Below the pieces are notes generated by a model, which was not told the DNA's origin, ran no database searches, and saw only the letters and a list, made by a program, of their open reading frames with translations. Source: Paraburkholderia eburnea (GTDB taxonomy: Bacteria > Pseudomonadota > Gammaproteobacteria > Burkholderiales > Burkholderiaceae). Taken from it: 64,000 bases of DNA. Below are positions 53,683 through 62,738 of this stretch, in pieces. The position numbers and the translations under genes are program-made. Each line of letters opens with the position of its first letter. Within the stretch, counting starts at the first letter, position 1. Where the stretch lies: NCBI RefSeq assembly GCF_002917095.1, contig NZ_PQGA01000013.1, positions 1 to 64,000 of the forward strand. Direction: 5' to 3'.

Positions 53683-55017
53683 TCAATTTCCAGCCGATGG
53701 CATCTCCGTCTCCGGCAGCGAAATCTCGATCCCACGGCGATGTAGCGCCGATAGCACGTGATACACCGCTTTAAAGCACATCACCGGGAATGCGGCGCGC
53801 CAGCTACCTCGCAGGTTTCCTGCCAGCAGATTGACGATGCCGTCCCGCATCCAAAAGCGATTGGACGGCGCCATAAAAAGCGTACGCATAACAGGATCAT
53901 TCACGCGATAAATCAGCCAGCTAATCCGGTCCATCGCTTCCGACAATTCCTCGTTGGCCGACCGCGCAAGCTTCTTGCCTCGCGCCGGATCGTCGAGCCA
54001 GACGTGGGCAGCCTCGGCACCGAGTTCTCCGCCGGTCATCGCCATCAATACGCCTGTCGAGAACATCGGATCGACAAAACCATAAGCATCGCCAATCATC
54101 AGAAAGCCGTCGCCGTTTCCCTCGCGTGCGCGATAGCTGTAATTGGCCGTGCTATAGACCTCCGATACGCGCTGCGCGCCTTGCACGCGGGCTGCGACGG
54201 TGGGGCTCGAAGCGATACGCCCGGTCAGCAGGTCAGTGGGCGTCCCCGTGCGCTCCTTCCAGGCTGATTGATTGCCAACGAATCCAATGCTCATCGTGTC
54301 GCCGGGTAGTGGGATCAGCCAGAACCAGCCATCCTCCGCAAGATGAATGCTGATGTAGCCCGCAAGCTCACCTTCCCGACGCGTTACGCCGGTGAAATGC
54401 GCATAAACGGCCGCCGTGTTGTTGTACTTGTTCGAGGTTTTGACCTTCATCCGCGAGGCGAGAAACGTATCGCGTCCCGAAGCGTCGAGTACGTAGCGCG
54501 GATACCATTCACGGGTGCTCCCCGATTCGTCCTGCGTGGACACGATATGGCGTCCTCCGGCGCTGTCCAGTTTGACGTTCGTGACACGGGTACGCTCAAA
54601 ACACCTGGCCCCGCGCGCGCCGGCGTTTTTGAACAACAAGGCGTCGAAGTCCGCACGCCGTACTTGCCAGGCGTGCGTACGGTCGCGATTGAGCGCGTTA
54701 TGGAATGGGAACGCGCAACTACGGCCCGTGCGGTCCGAGACGAACTCCGCGCCTGGCTTATGGACACCGATCTCCCGGACCTGTTCCAGCACGCCGAGTC
54801 GCTCGAAAATGTCGAGGTTACGCGGGAGCAGACTCTCGCCGATATGAAAGCGCGGATGCGCTTCCTTTTCCACGAGGACAACGTCGCGTCCTTTCATCGC
54901 CAGTAAGGCCGCCGCCGTCGCCCCCGCAGGGCCGCCGCCGATAATCAGCACGTCGGGCCGGCTCGAATGGCTTTGCGATGCGTTCATTGCACTGGCTTCC
55001 AAAGATGGCGTATTCAT
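53683..55017 (-). CDS. Halogenase-like FAD-dependent oxidoreductase
   Basis: 444 residues. FAD-binding GGGPAGATAAALLAMKGRDV near residue 27, HPRFHIGESLLPRNL, the halogenase-type WFWLIPLPGD, and FVDPMFSTGVLMAMTGGEL with the F-x-x-P-x-x-S-x-G pattern seen in flavin-dependent halogenases. This combination points to the PltA/CmlS-like branch, although many uncharacterised oxidoreductases share it. The LysE gene begins 12 bases upstream, so the two form an operon. ATG 55017 is used; ATG 54987 has a better-spaced GGAAG site. Confidence 0.82.
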   Translation of the reverse strand: MNTPSLEASAMNASQSHSSRPDVLIIGGGPAGATAAALLAMKGRDVVLVEKEAHPRFHIGESLLPRNLDIFERLGVLEQVREIGVHKPGAEFVSDRTGRSCAFPFHNALNRDRTHAWQVRRADFDALLFKNAGARGARCFERTRVTNVKLDSAGGRHIVSTQDESGSTREWYPRYVLDASGRDTFLASRMKVKTSNKYNNTAAVYAHFTGVTRREGELAGYISIHLAEDGWFWLIPLPGDTMSIGFVGNQSAWKERTGTPTDLLTGRIASSPTVAARVQGAQRVSEVYSTANYSYRAREGNGDGFLMIGDAYGFVDPMFSTGVLMAMTGGELGAEAAHVWLDDPARGKKLARSANEELSEAMDRISWLIYRVNDPVMRTLFMAPSNRFWMRDGIVNLLAGNLRGSWRAAFPVMCFKAVYHVLSALHRRGIEISLPETEMPSAGN

Positions 55018-55029
55018 GGTTTCCGCTAT

Positions 55030-55629
55030 TCAACGCAAGGCCGATAGAGCGACCGTTATCGAAAAAGCACCGAGGATGAGTGAAGCGCTGCGGAACAGAT
55101 ATGTCGGCATCAGGCTTCCTGCGCGACCGGCGCCGAGTCGCGCACCGATGCCAATCCAAAGCAGCCCGACCGGAAACACGACGGCGAGAAACAAACCCAT
55201 GGCTTCGAGCCAGGGCACGCCGCTCGCGAAGGCGGCTTTGGGAAAAATCGTGCCGCCGAACAGAATCGCCTTCGGGTTCAGCAATGTTGCGAAAAACAGG
55301 TCCCGCATATCGATCACATTGTGTGCGCCGTCGGCGAGTTCCAGCTTCGCATTCCACAAGCGCATCGCAAGATAAGCGATGTAAAGCGCGCTTCCAGCGC
55401 GGATCACAACGGGAAGCCAGGGCAAGCTCTGGCCGAGCGTGGCGAGGCTCATACCCCAAAAGGAAATCGCGATTAAATATCCGCAGGATTCAGCGAGGGT
55501 AAGCCGGGCGGACCGGCGAAATCCGCTTGCCAGTCCGGCCGTGGCAAGCAGCGTATTGGTCGGGCCTGGCATCACCAGGACGAGGAGCACGCCAGGAAGG
55601 AATACGCCAGGGCTTTGGAGTGGAATCAT
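55030..55629 (-). CDS. LysE/RhtB-family exporter
   Basis: 199 residues from ATG 55629, with about six membrane helices: VFLPGVLLVLVMPGPTNTLL, the family motif PGPTN, ESCGYLIAISFWGMSLATLG and LLNPKAILFGGTIFP (NPKA motif). These proteins export amino acids or small metabolites. Upstream in-frame starts at 55683 and 55743 exist without ribosome sites. Co-directional and 12 bases from the halogenase-like gene, so it may export that enzyme's product. Confidence 0.85.
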   Translation of the reverse strand: MIPLQSPGVFLPGVLLVLVMPGPTNTLLATAGLASGFRRSARLTLAESCGYLIAISFWGMSLATLGQSLPWLPVVIRAGSALYIAYLAMRLWNAKLELADGAHNVIDMRDLFFATLLNPKAILFGGTIFPKAAFASGVPWLEAMGLFLAVVFPVGLLWIGIGARLGAGRAGSLMPTYLFRSASLILGAFSITVALSALR

Positions 55630-56176
55630 CGTGTTGTCAGGAGGCGCGTCGGTGCCTGAGACATGAAATCCGCCAAGGGGCATACGCAAGAGTATCGAAC
55701 CGCGCGAGCAATTTTTGTTCCTCTTCGATTCAGGTGGAGGCAACCGGGAGGCCGGTCAAATGTGCCCTCAGCCTACGGCGCTATTTTGCCATCGGAGACC
55801 CGCCGCGCGTGCAAGCGTGCCGGATACGGCTTTCGCTCGCTCACTGGCGAGGCCGGACCGATTGGATTCCAGTCGTATTCAATGCGGACAATGCAAAAAG
55901 ACGAAGCTGCGGCCGTTTATCAAAGCCCCAGACATATCCGGGGCACCTGTTCGACGACATCTCCAATCGTTGACAGACCGCATGTTCTGCGTGAAGTTAG
56001 CGTAATATATCAACGAACATAACGAGGGCGGAACCTCGCGAGCGTGTCATGTGTTCGATCACCACGGTGCGTCGAACCATCGTGAATGTTGCATGCAGAG
56101 GACGACACATGCGTGGCGGCACATGCGGGCACCTCCTCATGTGAAGCGTGCCGCCCTCCAGATCTGGAGACATGCG
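55630..56176. other. 547-base divergent intergenic region
   Basis: Separates the LysE exporter (leftward) from the LysR gene (rightward). Several overlapping open frames run across it but none has a homologous motif or ribosome site. The right part (55970-56080) is AT-richer and holds probable promoters. No repeat or RNA was recognised. Confidence 0.5.
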
Positions 56177-57124
56177 ATGTTCATCCGTCAACTCAACTAC
56201 CTGGTTACGTTGGCAAAGGAGCAGCATTTCGCGCGCGCGGCTGAGCTTTGCAACGTCACGCAACCGGCCCTTTCGTCCGCAATACGCAGTCTCGAGAACG
56301 AACTGGGCCTCGTGATCGTCAGGCGCGGTCGCCGCTTTCTCGGCCTCACCGAGGAGGGTGAGCGGGTGCTGGGTTGGGCACGTCAGACCATCGCGGCGCT
56401 CGATCATATGAGGCAGGACGTCTCGGCTTCGAACCTGCTGAGCGGCACGGTCAGGATCGGCGTCATTCCCACGACGATGCCGGTCGTGAGCATGCTCATC
56501 GCGACCTGTCGGGAGGCGCATCCCATGCTGAGCTTCGCGGTGCGCTCGCTGAGTTCGGATGCGATCCTGCGACAGCTCGACGACTATGAACTCGACATCG
56601 GCTTCACCTATCTCGACGATCACACGCAGGCCGGTTTCGAAGTGCTTTCGCTTTATCGTGAACGGTATGTGCTCGTCTCGCCATCGGGCGCGGGGGAAAG
56701 CGTGTGCTCCGGCGTGGGCCGCTGGGACGCGCTGGGTGACCTGAAGTTCGGTCTTCTGGATTCCTCAATGCAGAACCGGCAGGTGATCAATGCGGCCTTC
56801 CGTCGTGCAGGCGTCCAGCCCAAAGTCGTTCTCGAAGCCGATTCGTTGCTGACGTTGATTTCCAACGTGCAGCATGCCGGGCTTCACACCGTACTGCCGC
56901 ATAGCGTGCTAAGCGTCATGAACAGCACCCAGCGGGATGCAGTGACTGCGCTCGAACCGGAACTCACGCGTGAGATCGGTCTGATTGCCCGCGATCTTCC
57001 ATCTCGCCCGCCGCTTGTCGCGGCCTTATGGAAGGCCGCGAACCATCTCGATCTGCAGTCCAGTTTCGACGCGTTTCTGGATTCACCGCGCACGCTTGCC
57101 GAAGCGTCAACAGACGCTTCATAA
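56177..57124 (+). CDS. LysR-family regulator of formate dehydrogenase
   Basis: 315 residues. HTH at residues 18-55 (QHFARAAELCNVTQPALSSA IRSLENELGLVIVRRGRRF), then effector domain from residue 90 (GTVRIGVIPTTMPVVSMLIA). ATG 56177 follows GGAGA; the in-frame ATG at 56051 would add 42 non-homologous residues. The gene lies 153 bases upstream of the formate dehydrogenase in the same direction, the usual arrangement for LysR regulators of fds/fdh genes. Confidence 0.9.
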   Translation: MFIRQLNYLVTLAKEQHFARAAELCNVTQPALSSAIRSLENELGLVIVRRGRRFLGLTEEGERVLGWARQTIAALDHMRQDVSASNLLSGTVRIGVIPTTMPVVSMLIATCREAHPMLSFAVRSLSSDAILRQLDDYELDIGFTYLDDHTQAGFEVLSLYRERYVLVSPSGAGESVCSGVGRWDALGDLKFGLLDSSMQNRQVINAAFRRAGVQPKVVLEADSLLTLISNVQHAGLHTVLPHSVLSVMNSTQRDAVTALEPELTREIGLIARDLPSRPPLVAALWKAANHLDLQSSFDAFLDSPRTLAEASTDAS

Positions 57125-57277
57125 GTCTTGTTTATCAGGTGATACGTCGAAACGATTGGATTACGATTGCAGTTGTCGTTGACACTCTGTCCGTCGATCG
57201 GTCGCATGCAGCGCGATCGTACAGCCGGCGGCACCAAGAGCCCCGGTTCCTCGCCCATCAGAGTGGAGACAAATATC

Positions 57278-58480
57278 GTGGCAAAAATTGTTTGTGTGCT
57301 GTATGACGATCCGGTCAACGGTATGCCGAAGCAGTACGCCCGTGACACCCTTCCTGAAATCACGCGCTATCCCGATGGGCAGACCACGCCGACGCCCAGG
57401 GCAATCGATTTCACGCCGGGCCATCTGCTGGGTTGTGTCTCGGGCGAACTGGGCCTGCGCAAGTATCTGGAGTCGAACGACCATCAACTGGTGGTGACTT
57501 CGAGCAAGGATGGCGCCGATAGCGTTCTTGACCGCGAACTGCACGACGCCGAAATTGTGATTTCGCAGCCGTTCTGGCCCGCCTACATGACGGCCGAGCG
57601 CATCGCCAAGGCGCCGAAACTCAAGATGATCGTCACCGCCGGCATTGGTTCGGACCACACCGATCTGCAGGCAGCCATGGACCGTGGCATCACCGTGGCG
57701 GAAGTGACTTATTGCAACAGTAATAGCGTGGCCGAACACGTCGTGATGACCACACTCGCCCTGGTGCGTAACTATATTCCTTCGCATAACATAGCAAATC
57801 AAGGCGGCTGGAACATTGCGGACTGTGTTGAGCGCTCGTATGACGTCGAAGGCATGCACGTCGGCACCGTCGCGGCCGGCCGCATCGGCCTGCGCGTTCT
57901 GCGCCTGCTCAAGCCGTTCGACATGAAGCTGCACTACCTCGATCGTCACCGTCTGCCGGAGTCGGTGGAGAAGGAGCTCAATCTGACGTATCACTCGAGC
58001 CTCGAAAGCCTGACGAAGGTATGCGACGTGGTGACGCTCAACTGCCCGCTGCATCCCGAAACCGAGCACATGATCAATGCGGCGACCTTGAAGAATTTCA
58101 AGCGCGGCGCTTATCTGATCAATACCGCTCGCGGCAAGCTGTGCGATCGCGACGCGGTTGTCGAAGCGCTGAAAAGCGGTCAGCTGGCCGGCTACGGCGG
58201 CGACGTCTGGTTTCCGCAGCCCGCGCCGGCGGATCATCCGTGGCGCAGCATGCCGCATCAGGGGATGACGCCTCATATCTCCGGCACGAGCCTCTCTGCG
58301 CAGGCGCGCTACGCAGCGGGAACGCGTGAAATTCTCGAATGCTATTTCGAAGGCCGCCCGATCCGCGATGAATATCTGATCGTGCAGGGCGGCAAGCTCG
58401 CCGGGGTTGGCGCGCACTCGTACAGTGCCGGTAACGCGACCAAGGGTTCGGAAGAAGCGGCCCGCTTCAAGGTGGCCTGA
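57278..58480 (+). CDS. fdh: NAD-dependent formate dehydrogenase
   Basis: 400 residues from GTG 57278 (GGAG site), the length of the metal-free D-2-hydroxyacid-type FDHs. It oxidises formate to CO2 with NAD+. Features: PGHLLGCVSGELGLRKYL, the substrate region SQPFWPAYMTAERI and CNSNSVAEHVV with Asn147, Rossmann GTVAAGRIGLRVL, NAD-selecting Asp in HYLDRHRLPE, INTARGKLCDRDAVVEAL with catalytic Arg, and His in PWRSMPHQGMTPHISGTSL. HPP protein follows after 5 bases. Cys146 next to Asn147 is as in the Pseudomonas enzyme. Confidence 0.96.
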   Translation: MAKIVCVLYDDPVNGMPKQYARDTLPEITRYPDGQTTPTPRAIDFTPGHLLGCVSGELGLRKYLESNDHQLVVTSSKDGADSVLDRELHDAEIVISQPFWPAYMTAERIAKAPKLKMIVTAGIGSDHTDLQAAMDRGITVAEVTYCNSNSVAEHVVMTTLALVRNYIPSHNIANQGGWNIADCVERSYDVEGMHVGTVAAGRIGLRVLRLLKPFDMKLHYLDRHRLPESVEKELNLTYHSSLESLTKVCDVVTLNCPLHPETEHMINAATLKNFKRGAYLINTARGKLCDRDAVVEALKSGQLAGYGGDVWFPQPAPADHPWRSMPHQGMTPHISGTSLSAQARYAAGTREILECYFEGRPIRDEYLIVQGGKLAGVGAHSYSAGNATKGSEEAARFKVA

Positions 58481-58485
58481 CATTC

Positions 58486-58998
58486 ATGACTTCCCCGTCC
58501 GCCGCTTCCGCTGGCGCCAACGGGGCCTCGACGTGGCGCACCCATGCCGGCAGCGTTCTGCTTGCCGGCCTGGGGGCATTCGTTGCATTGGCTCTCGTGG
58601 GCATGCTGGCTCAAGAGACCTCGGAACCGTGGATTCTTGGTTCGTTCGGGGCCACCTGTGTTTTGCTGTTTGGTTTTCCCTCCAGCCCGTTTTCCCAGCC
58701 GCGCAACATCATAGGCGGGCACGTCCTGACGTCATTGACAGGTTTGATCTGTTTGCATGCGTTTGGCCCAGGATATGTGTCCATGGCGATTGCCGCAGCG
58801 TCTGCATTGATGCTGATGATGCTGACGCGAACGGTTCATCCGCCTGCCGGCAGCAATCCGGTCATTATCTTTTTCGCGCAGCCAGGCTGGTCTTTCCTGG
58901 TACTCCCGACGATGTTTGGCGCGGTGGTGCTGGTGTTAATCGGCTGGCTTTATTGGGCAATCGTCAAGCGCGGTTCGTGGCCGCGCCGGGCAGGGTGA
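58486..58998 (+). CDS. HPP-family membrane protein
   Basis: 170 residues with four hydrophobic helices (VLLAGLGAFVALALVGML, GHVLTSLTGLICLHAFG, VSMAIAAASALMLMML, LPTMFGAVVLVLIGWLYW) and the defining RTVHPPAGSNPVI motif. HPP proteins are membrane transporters, nitrite in cyanobacteria; here, directly behind formate dehydrogenase, formate or nitrite are candidates. The 5-base spacing implies one transcript with fdh. Confidence 0.9.
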   Translation: MTSPSAASAGANGASTWRTHAGSVLLAGLGAFVALALVGMLAQETSEPWILGSFGATCVLLFGFPSSPFSQPRNIIGGHVLTSLTGLICLHAFGPGYVSMAIAAASALMLMMLTRTVHPPAGSNPVIIFFAQPGWSFLVLPTMFGAVVLVLIGWLYWAIVKRGSWPRRAG

Positions 58999-59032
58999 CT
59001 ATCGGGCGCGACCGGATTGTGATGTCAACGTG

Positions 59033-60001
59033 TCACCGGGGCGGCGCAATCGTGTCTGGAAGCGGCAGGACACGGATCGCGCTGCCTGTTGCGGAAGACG
59101 GCCTGGCGCGATCGACGATATATAGCGCGTGATGTACGTCGTCCACAGCGACGCCTCTTGCATTCTGGAAGCCGTCCGCTACGGGAGTAACTGTACCGTC
59201 CGTAGCGATGCGGCAAAACCCCGCCGCGCCGCATTTCGTGTAGAGCGTGCCAGTCTGGTCGACCGCGAGCAGATCGGGGTGCTCGACCCGTGCGAAGACC
59301 GTGCCGCTACTGGCGGCGACCGGTGTTCGAGCGGCAAGCGAGTCCGCCAGACCGAAGCTCAGGATCGTGTTTCTGTCCTGATCGGCGACCAGAAGGGCAT
59401 CGCCGGATACGGCAATGCCGACGGGTTTGGTGAGGCCAGCGATCAGGTCGCGCTCGCTGGCAGCGTGCGTCGCCGAGTCATAGCTCACCAGGCTAACCCC
59501 GCCTATCAGGGGTTCGCTCGCTGCCTTCACGAACCAGCTCGACAGTACGCGGCCCGGCCCTATCGAGGCCAGACCCAGCCTGCGCCGCTCGGGCGCAAGG
59601 CCGGTGAGCGGCTGCGCGTCGCCGGGCGACATCGAAATAAACAGTGCTCCTCTATCGCCGAATCCGAAGCGCGCGACCAGCAGCGCTCCAGACGGCACGA
59701 CGGCGACCTGACCGAGGCTGTTCGGCTGCCCTGGCACGACGGGTACGCTGGCGTAGGGGGCGAACGTCGCGTGGTCGCGTGACCAGAGAATCGCGTTAGC
59801 ACGATCGTCGGTGATAAAGATCGCGCCGTCGTTCGGCCGAACGGCGATCCCGTTGGGTTGTGCGTGGACGTCGATGTGCGCCGGCGCGGCGCTCGGCATG
59901 GCCTGACAGCCCGCTATAACGATCGACAGTGCGGCTACAAGGAACAGGCGAGCGGGCAGTGAGAACGGCAGCAATCCGGACAGCGGCGCGGTCAATGGCA
60001 T
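59033..60001 (-). CDS. NHL/SMP-30-like beta-propeller lipoprotein
   Basis: 322 residues from ATG 60001. A lipoprotein signal with lipobox VIAGC (Cys about residue 33) is followed by a beta-propeller: NGIAVRPNDGAIFITDDRAN, LGQVAVVPSGALLVARFGF, PVGIAVSGDALLVADQDRNT, PDLLAVDQTGTLYTKC and ARGVAVDDVHHALYIVDRAR. It would sit on the periplasmic side of a membrane. Enzymatic activity is not evident. Longer in-frame starts upstream overlap the tag gene and are unlikely. Confidence 0.82.
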   Translation of the reverse strand: MPLTAPLSGLLPFSLPARLFLVAALSIVIAGCQAMPSAAPAHIDVHAQPNGIAVRPNDGAIFITDDRANAILWSRDHATFAPYASVPVVPGQPNSLGQVAVVPSGALLVARFGFGDRGALFISMSPGDAQPLTGLAPERRRLGLASIGPGRVLSSWFVKAASEPLIGGVSLVSYDSATHAASERDLIAGLTKPVGIAVSGDALLVADQDRNTILSFGLADSLAARTPVAASSGTVFARVEHPDLLAVDQTGTLYTKCGAAGFCRIATDGTVTPVADGFQNARGVAVDDVHHALYIVDRARPSSATGSAIRVLPLPDTIAPPR

Positions 60002-60074
60002 GGCGGCGGACTGCAGGCGCAGTCGTTTGATGGGAGTGCGGAAGATTTTACGCCGCACGCCCCGGGCCGCGATT

Positions 60075-60737
60075 TCATGTCGTCCACACGCCCGAACTTC
60101 CACGCCGATGACTATCGACCAGGTGTGTATCCACGATACCCGCGGCCTCCATGAGCGCAAACATCGTGGTGGGTCCGACGAATTTGAAGCCGCGTTTGCG
60201 TAGCGCCTTGCTCAACGCAATGGATTCAACAGACGTCGTGGGGATTTCCTCCAGCGTGCGCGGCGCGGGCGTGGCCGAGGGTTTAAATGACCAGATGAAT
60301 TCCGCCAGTCCGCCGTCGCTGCGCAATTCAATGACTGCCTGGGCATTGTTGATCGTCGCGTCGATTTTTGCCCGGTTCCGGATGATGCCCGTATCTGCAA
60401 GCAGGCGCTCGATATCACTGGCGTCAAACTTCGCGACGACATCCGGTTCGAAATTACTGAAGGCCTCGCGCAATGCGTCGCGCTTTTGCAGAACGATCAG
60501 CCAGGACAGACCGGATTGAAACGCTTCGAGGCTGATGCGCTCGAACAGTCCGCGCTCGTCGCGGACAGGCATCCCCCATTCCGAATCGTAGTACTCGCGC
60601 AGCAAGGCATTGCTGACTGCCCACGGCGGGCGTTTCAGCCCATCGTCGCAGACGATCGCGTTGACGGACGCCGTCGTTTCGATGACGGCTTCGCTCAATG
60701 CCTTCTCTTTCAAGATCTCTTCTCCTTGATGGGCCAT
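60075..60737 (-). CDS. tag: DNA-3-methyladenine glycosylase I-like protein
   Basis: 220 residues of the Tag family of base-excision repair. Core: LLREYYDSEWGMPVRDERGL, FERISLEAFQSGLSWLIVLQ with the conserved Glu and Trp, KRDALREAFSNFEPDVVAKF, and KALRKRGFKFVGPTTMFALM. By comparison with E. coli Tag, zinc ligands Cys4, His17 and Cys179 are Pro, Tyr and Ser; only His175 remains (DTHLVDSH). It would excise 3-methyladenine from alkylated DNA. An extra 27 N-terminal residues precede the usual start. Confidence 0.88.
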   Translation of the reverse strand: MAHQGEEILKEKALSEAVIETTASVNAIVCDDGLKRPPWAVSNALLREYYDSEWGMPVRDERGLFERISLEAFQSGLSWLIVLQKRDALREAFSNFEPDVVAKFDASDIERLLADTGIIRNRAKIDATINNAQAVIELRSDGGLAEFIWSFKPSATPAPRTLEEIPTTSVESIALSKALRKRGFKFVGPTTMFALMEAAGIVDTHLVDSHRRGSSGVWTT

Positions 60738-60775
60738 GACTGATGATATCCCTCTCGCCCGTCGCGAACTGTATT

Positions 60776-60990
60776 AGCCTGGACTGCACCTGACAGGTAA
60801 TCGGGATGCTGTAGCTGTCGAAGAACGGTACGACGCGATCATGGAGTACATCGGCTGCGGGCAGCGGTGTCTTGCAGTCGTAGAGTTTGGCGAACGCCAC
60901 CTTCGAGCAGGTATCGACGAGGATCTGCTGGTAGGCATGACCCACGCCCTTGGCAGGGAAAAGCGTACCGCCGCGCTCTCCCTGTAGTGT
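60776..60990 (-). pseudogene. IS481-type transposase fragment
   Basis: On the minus strand about 60 residues match the DDE core of IS481-family transposases: KGVGHAYQQILVDTCSKVAF, AKLYDCKTPLPAADVLHDRV VPFFDSYSIP. The family expects over 300 residues; the N-terminal HTH and the second and third acidic residues are missing, and the match ends at about 60776. No terminal inverted repeats or target duplication were seen. It is old insertion-sequence debris beside tag. Confidence 0.75.
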
Positions 60991-61316
60991 CTACGAGGGA
61001 TTCCCCTGGGCATGATAATTCAACGTTCATTTCGCCCCGAATCCCGTCTAGCCGTGCTTTCCAGGGAACGCCTTTCGGTTACGCGCGGAGATTATTCGCG
61101 TTTCGCGAATGTCGCGTTCGCTGGTTCTTCCATACCGCAATAGTGGGCCTTGCACCTATCTTTGTGCCGTCGACTGGGTGACTTCAGCGCGCCTCGCACT
61201 GAAGAGGCGGTCGACCACACCTCGCGAATGACTTCGCACATAAAAAAACATCGGCATTGGCCCAGGTGTGGCGCTCCCGGCGCATGCACAACGAACCAAT
61301 GGTTATGGAGACGGAA
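60991..61316. other. 326-base region without a recognised gene
   Basis: Between the transposase fragment and the MFS start. Only short non-homologous frames occur. It may hold more decayed insertion-sequence DNA on the left and the MFS promoter on the right. Confidence 0.45.
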
Positions 61317-62570
61317 ATGAAAGCAAACGAGTGGGATACCTCCTACGAATGGAAGGCCGTGACGCTGCTGGCCTTGGGTTTCGGCCTTGTCGGCCTCGAC
61401 CGTTGGCTCATCGCACCGCTGTTTCCTTCAATCATGAAGGACCTCAACCTCACAGCACAGGACGTAGGCAACTGTATCGGCGTGCTTGGCCTGTCGTGGG
61501 GTGTCTTCGCGGCCCTGATGGGCGGCATTTCGGACAAGATTGGCCGCAGGAAGGTTCTCATTCCTGCAATCATTGTTTTCTCGCTGCTCTCAGGCTTCTC
61601 TGGACTCGCCGGCGGGCTCCTTGGCCTCATTGCCATTCGCGGCTTGATGGGCGTCGCAGAGGGCTCGTTCTGCCCGACGAGTTTCGCCGCAACGGCTGAC
61701 GCGTCGCATCCGCGTCGCCGCGGCCTGAACCTTGGCCTGCAGCAGAGCGGCTTCGCACTGTTTGGGTTGGCACTGTCGCCCATCATCGCCACACAGCTCC
61801 TCAATTTCGTGACGTGGCGTTGGGTGTTCGCTCTCGTGGCTGTCCCCGGCCTGATTCTCGGCGCGATTATGTTCTTCGTCATCCGTGAGCCGAAGGTTGT
61901 GAAGGAGGTTGCTTCGGAGCACGCACCGGCGTCCCTCGGTCATGTGCTCAAGAGCCGGAACATTCTGGTCGCTATGCTTGCGTTGTGCTGCGCGATGACG
62001 GGTGTGTTTGTTCTCGGCGCGCTGCTGCCGCTTTATCTAACGAGCTACCTGTCGCTCGATACCCAGAAAATGGGCCTTGTTGTCTCGGCTATCGGCTTCG
62101 GCGGCTTTCTGGGGCAATTCGGTTTGCCCGGTCTTTCAGACCTCATCGGCCGCCGCCCGGCAAGCATCGTGGGCTTCGCCGGGACCACGGCGATGCTCTA
62201 TATTTTTCGCGGTCTTGGACCTCAACCGCTTGCACTATTCGCAGTGCTCTTTGTCGCGTCGTTCTTCACGCTCGGCCTGGTTTCGCTGTTGTCCGGACCG
62301 GTGGCGACCGAGGCTGCTCCCATCGGACTCGTCTCGACGTCAATTGGCGCAGTGGTTGGCGTAGGCGAAATCTTCGGCGGCGGCGTTGCGCCGGCGATGG
62401 GAGGCTATGTCGCTGCTCACTTCGGTATCCAGAATATTCTGTGGTTGCCGATGTGCGCCGTCATCCTGGGCATCGCGGTCAGTATGCTTTTGAAGGAGAC
62501 CGCGCCGGCCGTGCTGCAACGCCGTTCGGTCCTGCAACCCGAACTCACGGCAGGAGAGCAGCCCCGGTAA
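61317..62570 (+). CDS. MFS transporter, aromatic-acid/organic-anion type
   Basis: 417 residues with about 12 helices. The N-terminal helix (VTLLALGFGLVGLDRWLIAP) and motif A GGISDKIGRRKVL, with a second half-copy LSDLIGRRPAS, are typical of the ACS/AAHS porters. The acidic Asp in GLDRW is usual for this group. ATG 61317 with GGAG 6 bases upstream is preferred to 61257. A LysR gene follows in the same direction 168 bases downstream. Likely an importer of a small aromatic or organic acid. Confidence 0.88.
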   Translation: MKANEWDTSYEWKAVTLLALGFGLVGLDRWLIAPLFPSIMKDLNLTAQDVGNCIGVLGLSWGVFAALMGGISDKIGRRKVLIPAIIVFSLLSGFSGLAGGLLGLIAIRGLMGVAEGSFCPTSFAATADASHPRRRGLNLGLQQSGFALFGLALSPIIATQLLNFVTWRWVFALVAVPGLILGAIMFFVIREPKVVKEVASEHAPASLGHVLKSRNILVAMLALCCAMTGVFVLGALLPLYLTSYLSLDTQKMGLVVSAIGFGGFLGQFGLPGLSDLIGRRPASIVGFAGTTAMLYIFRGLGPQPLALFAVLFVASFFTLGLVSLLSGPVATEAAPIGLVSTSIGAVVGVGEIFGGGVAPAMGGYVAAHFGIQNILWLPMCAVILGIAVSMLLKETAPAVLQRRSVLQPELTAGEQPR

Positions 62571-62738
62571 TTCAGACGTGAATGCGGCTGCTACAGGTGC
62601 AATCAGCAGGACAAACGCATACTCGTGCGCTCTATGTGCGATTGACAACAATTTAGTGACGGTGTGACGTCTTATGCATGACGCAGTGAGAAGTCCGGTC
62701 CATATAAACTGTCATTTTGCTGACGGGAAGGGCGCGGT

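Noticed and set aside
55663-56022. Overlapping plus-strand frames of 96-148 residues in the LysE/LysR spacer
   Set aside because: Three frames are open simultaneously, none with a ribosome site, codon bias of the window or recognisable motif.
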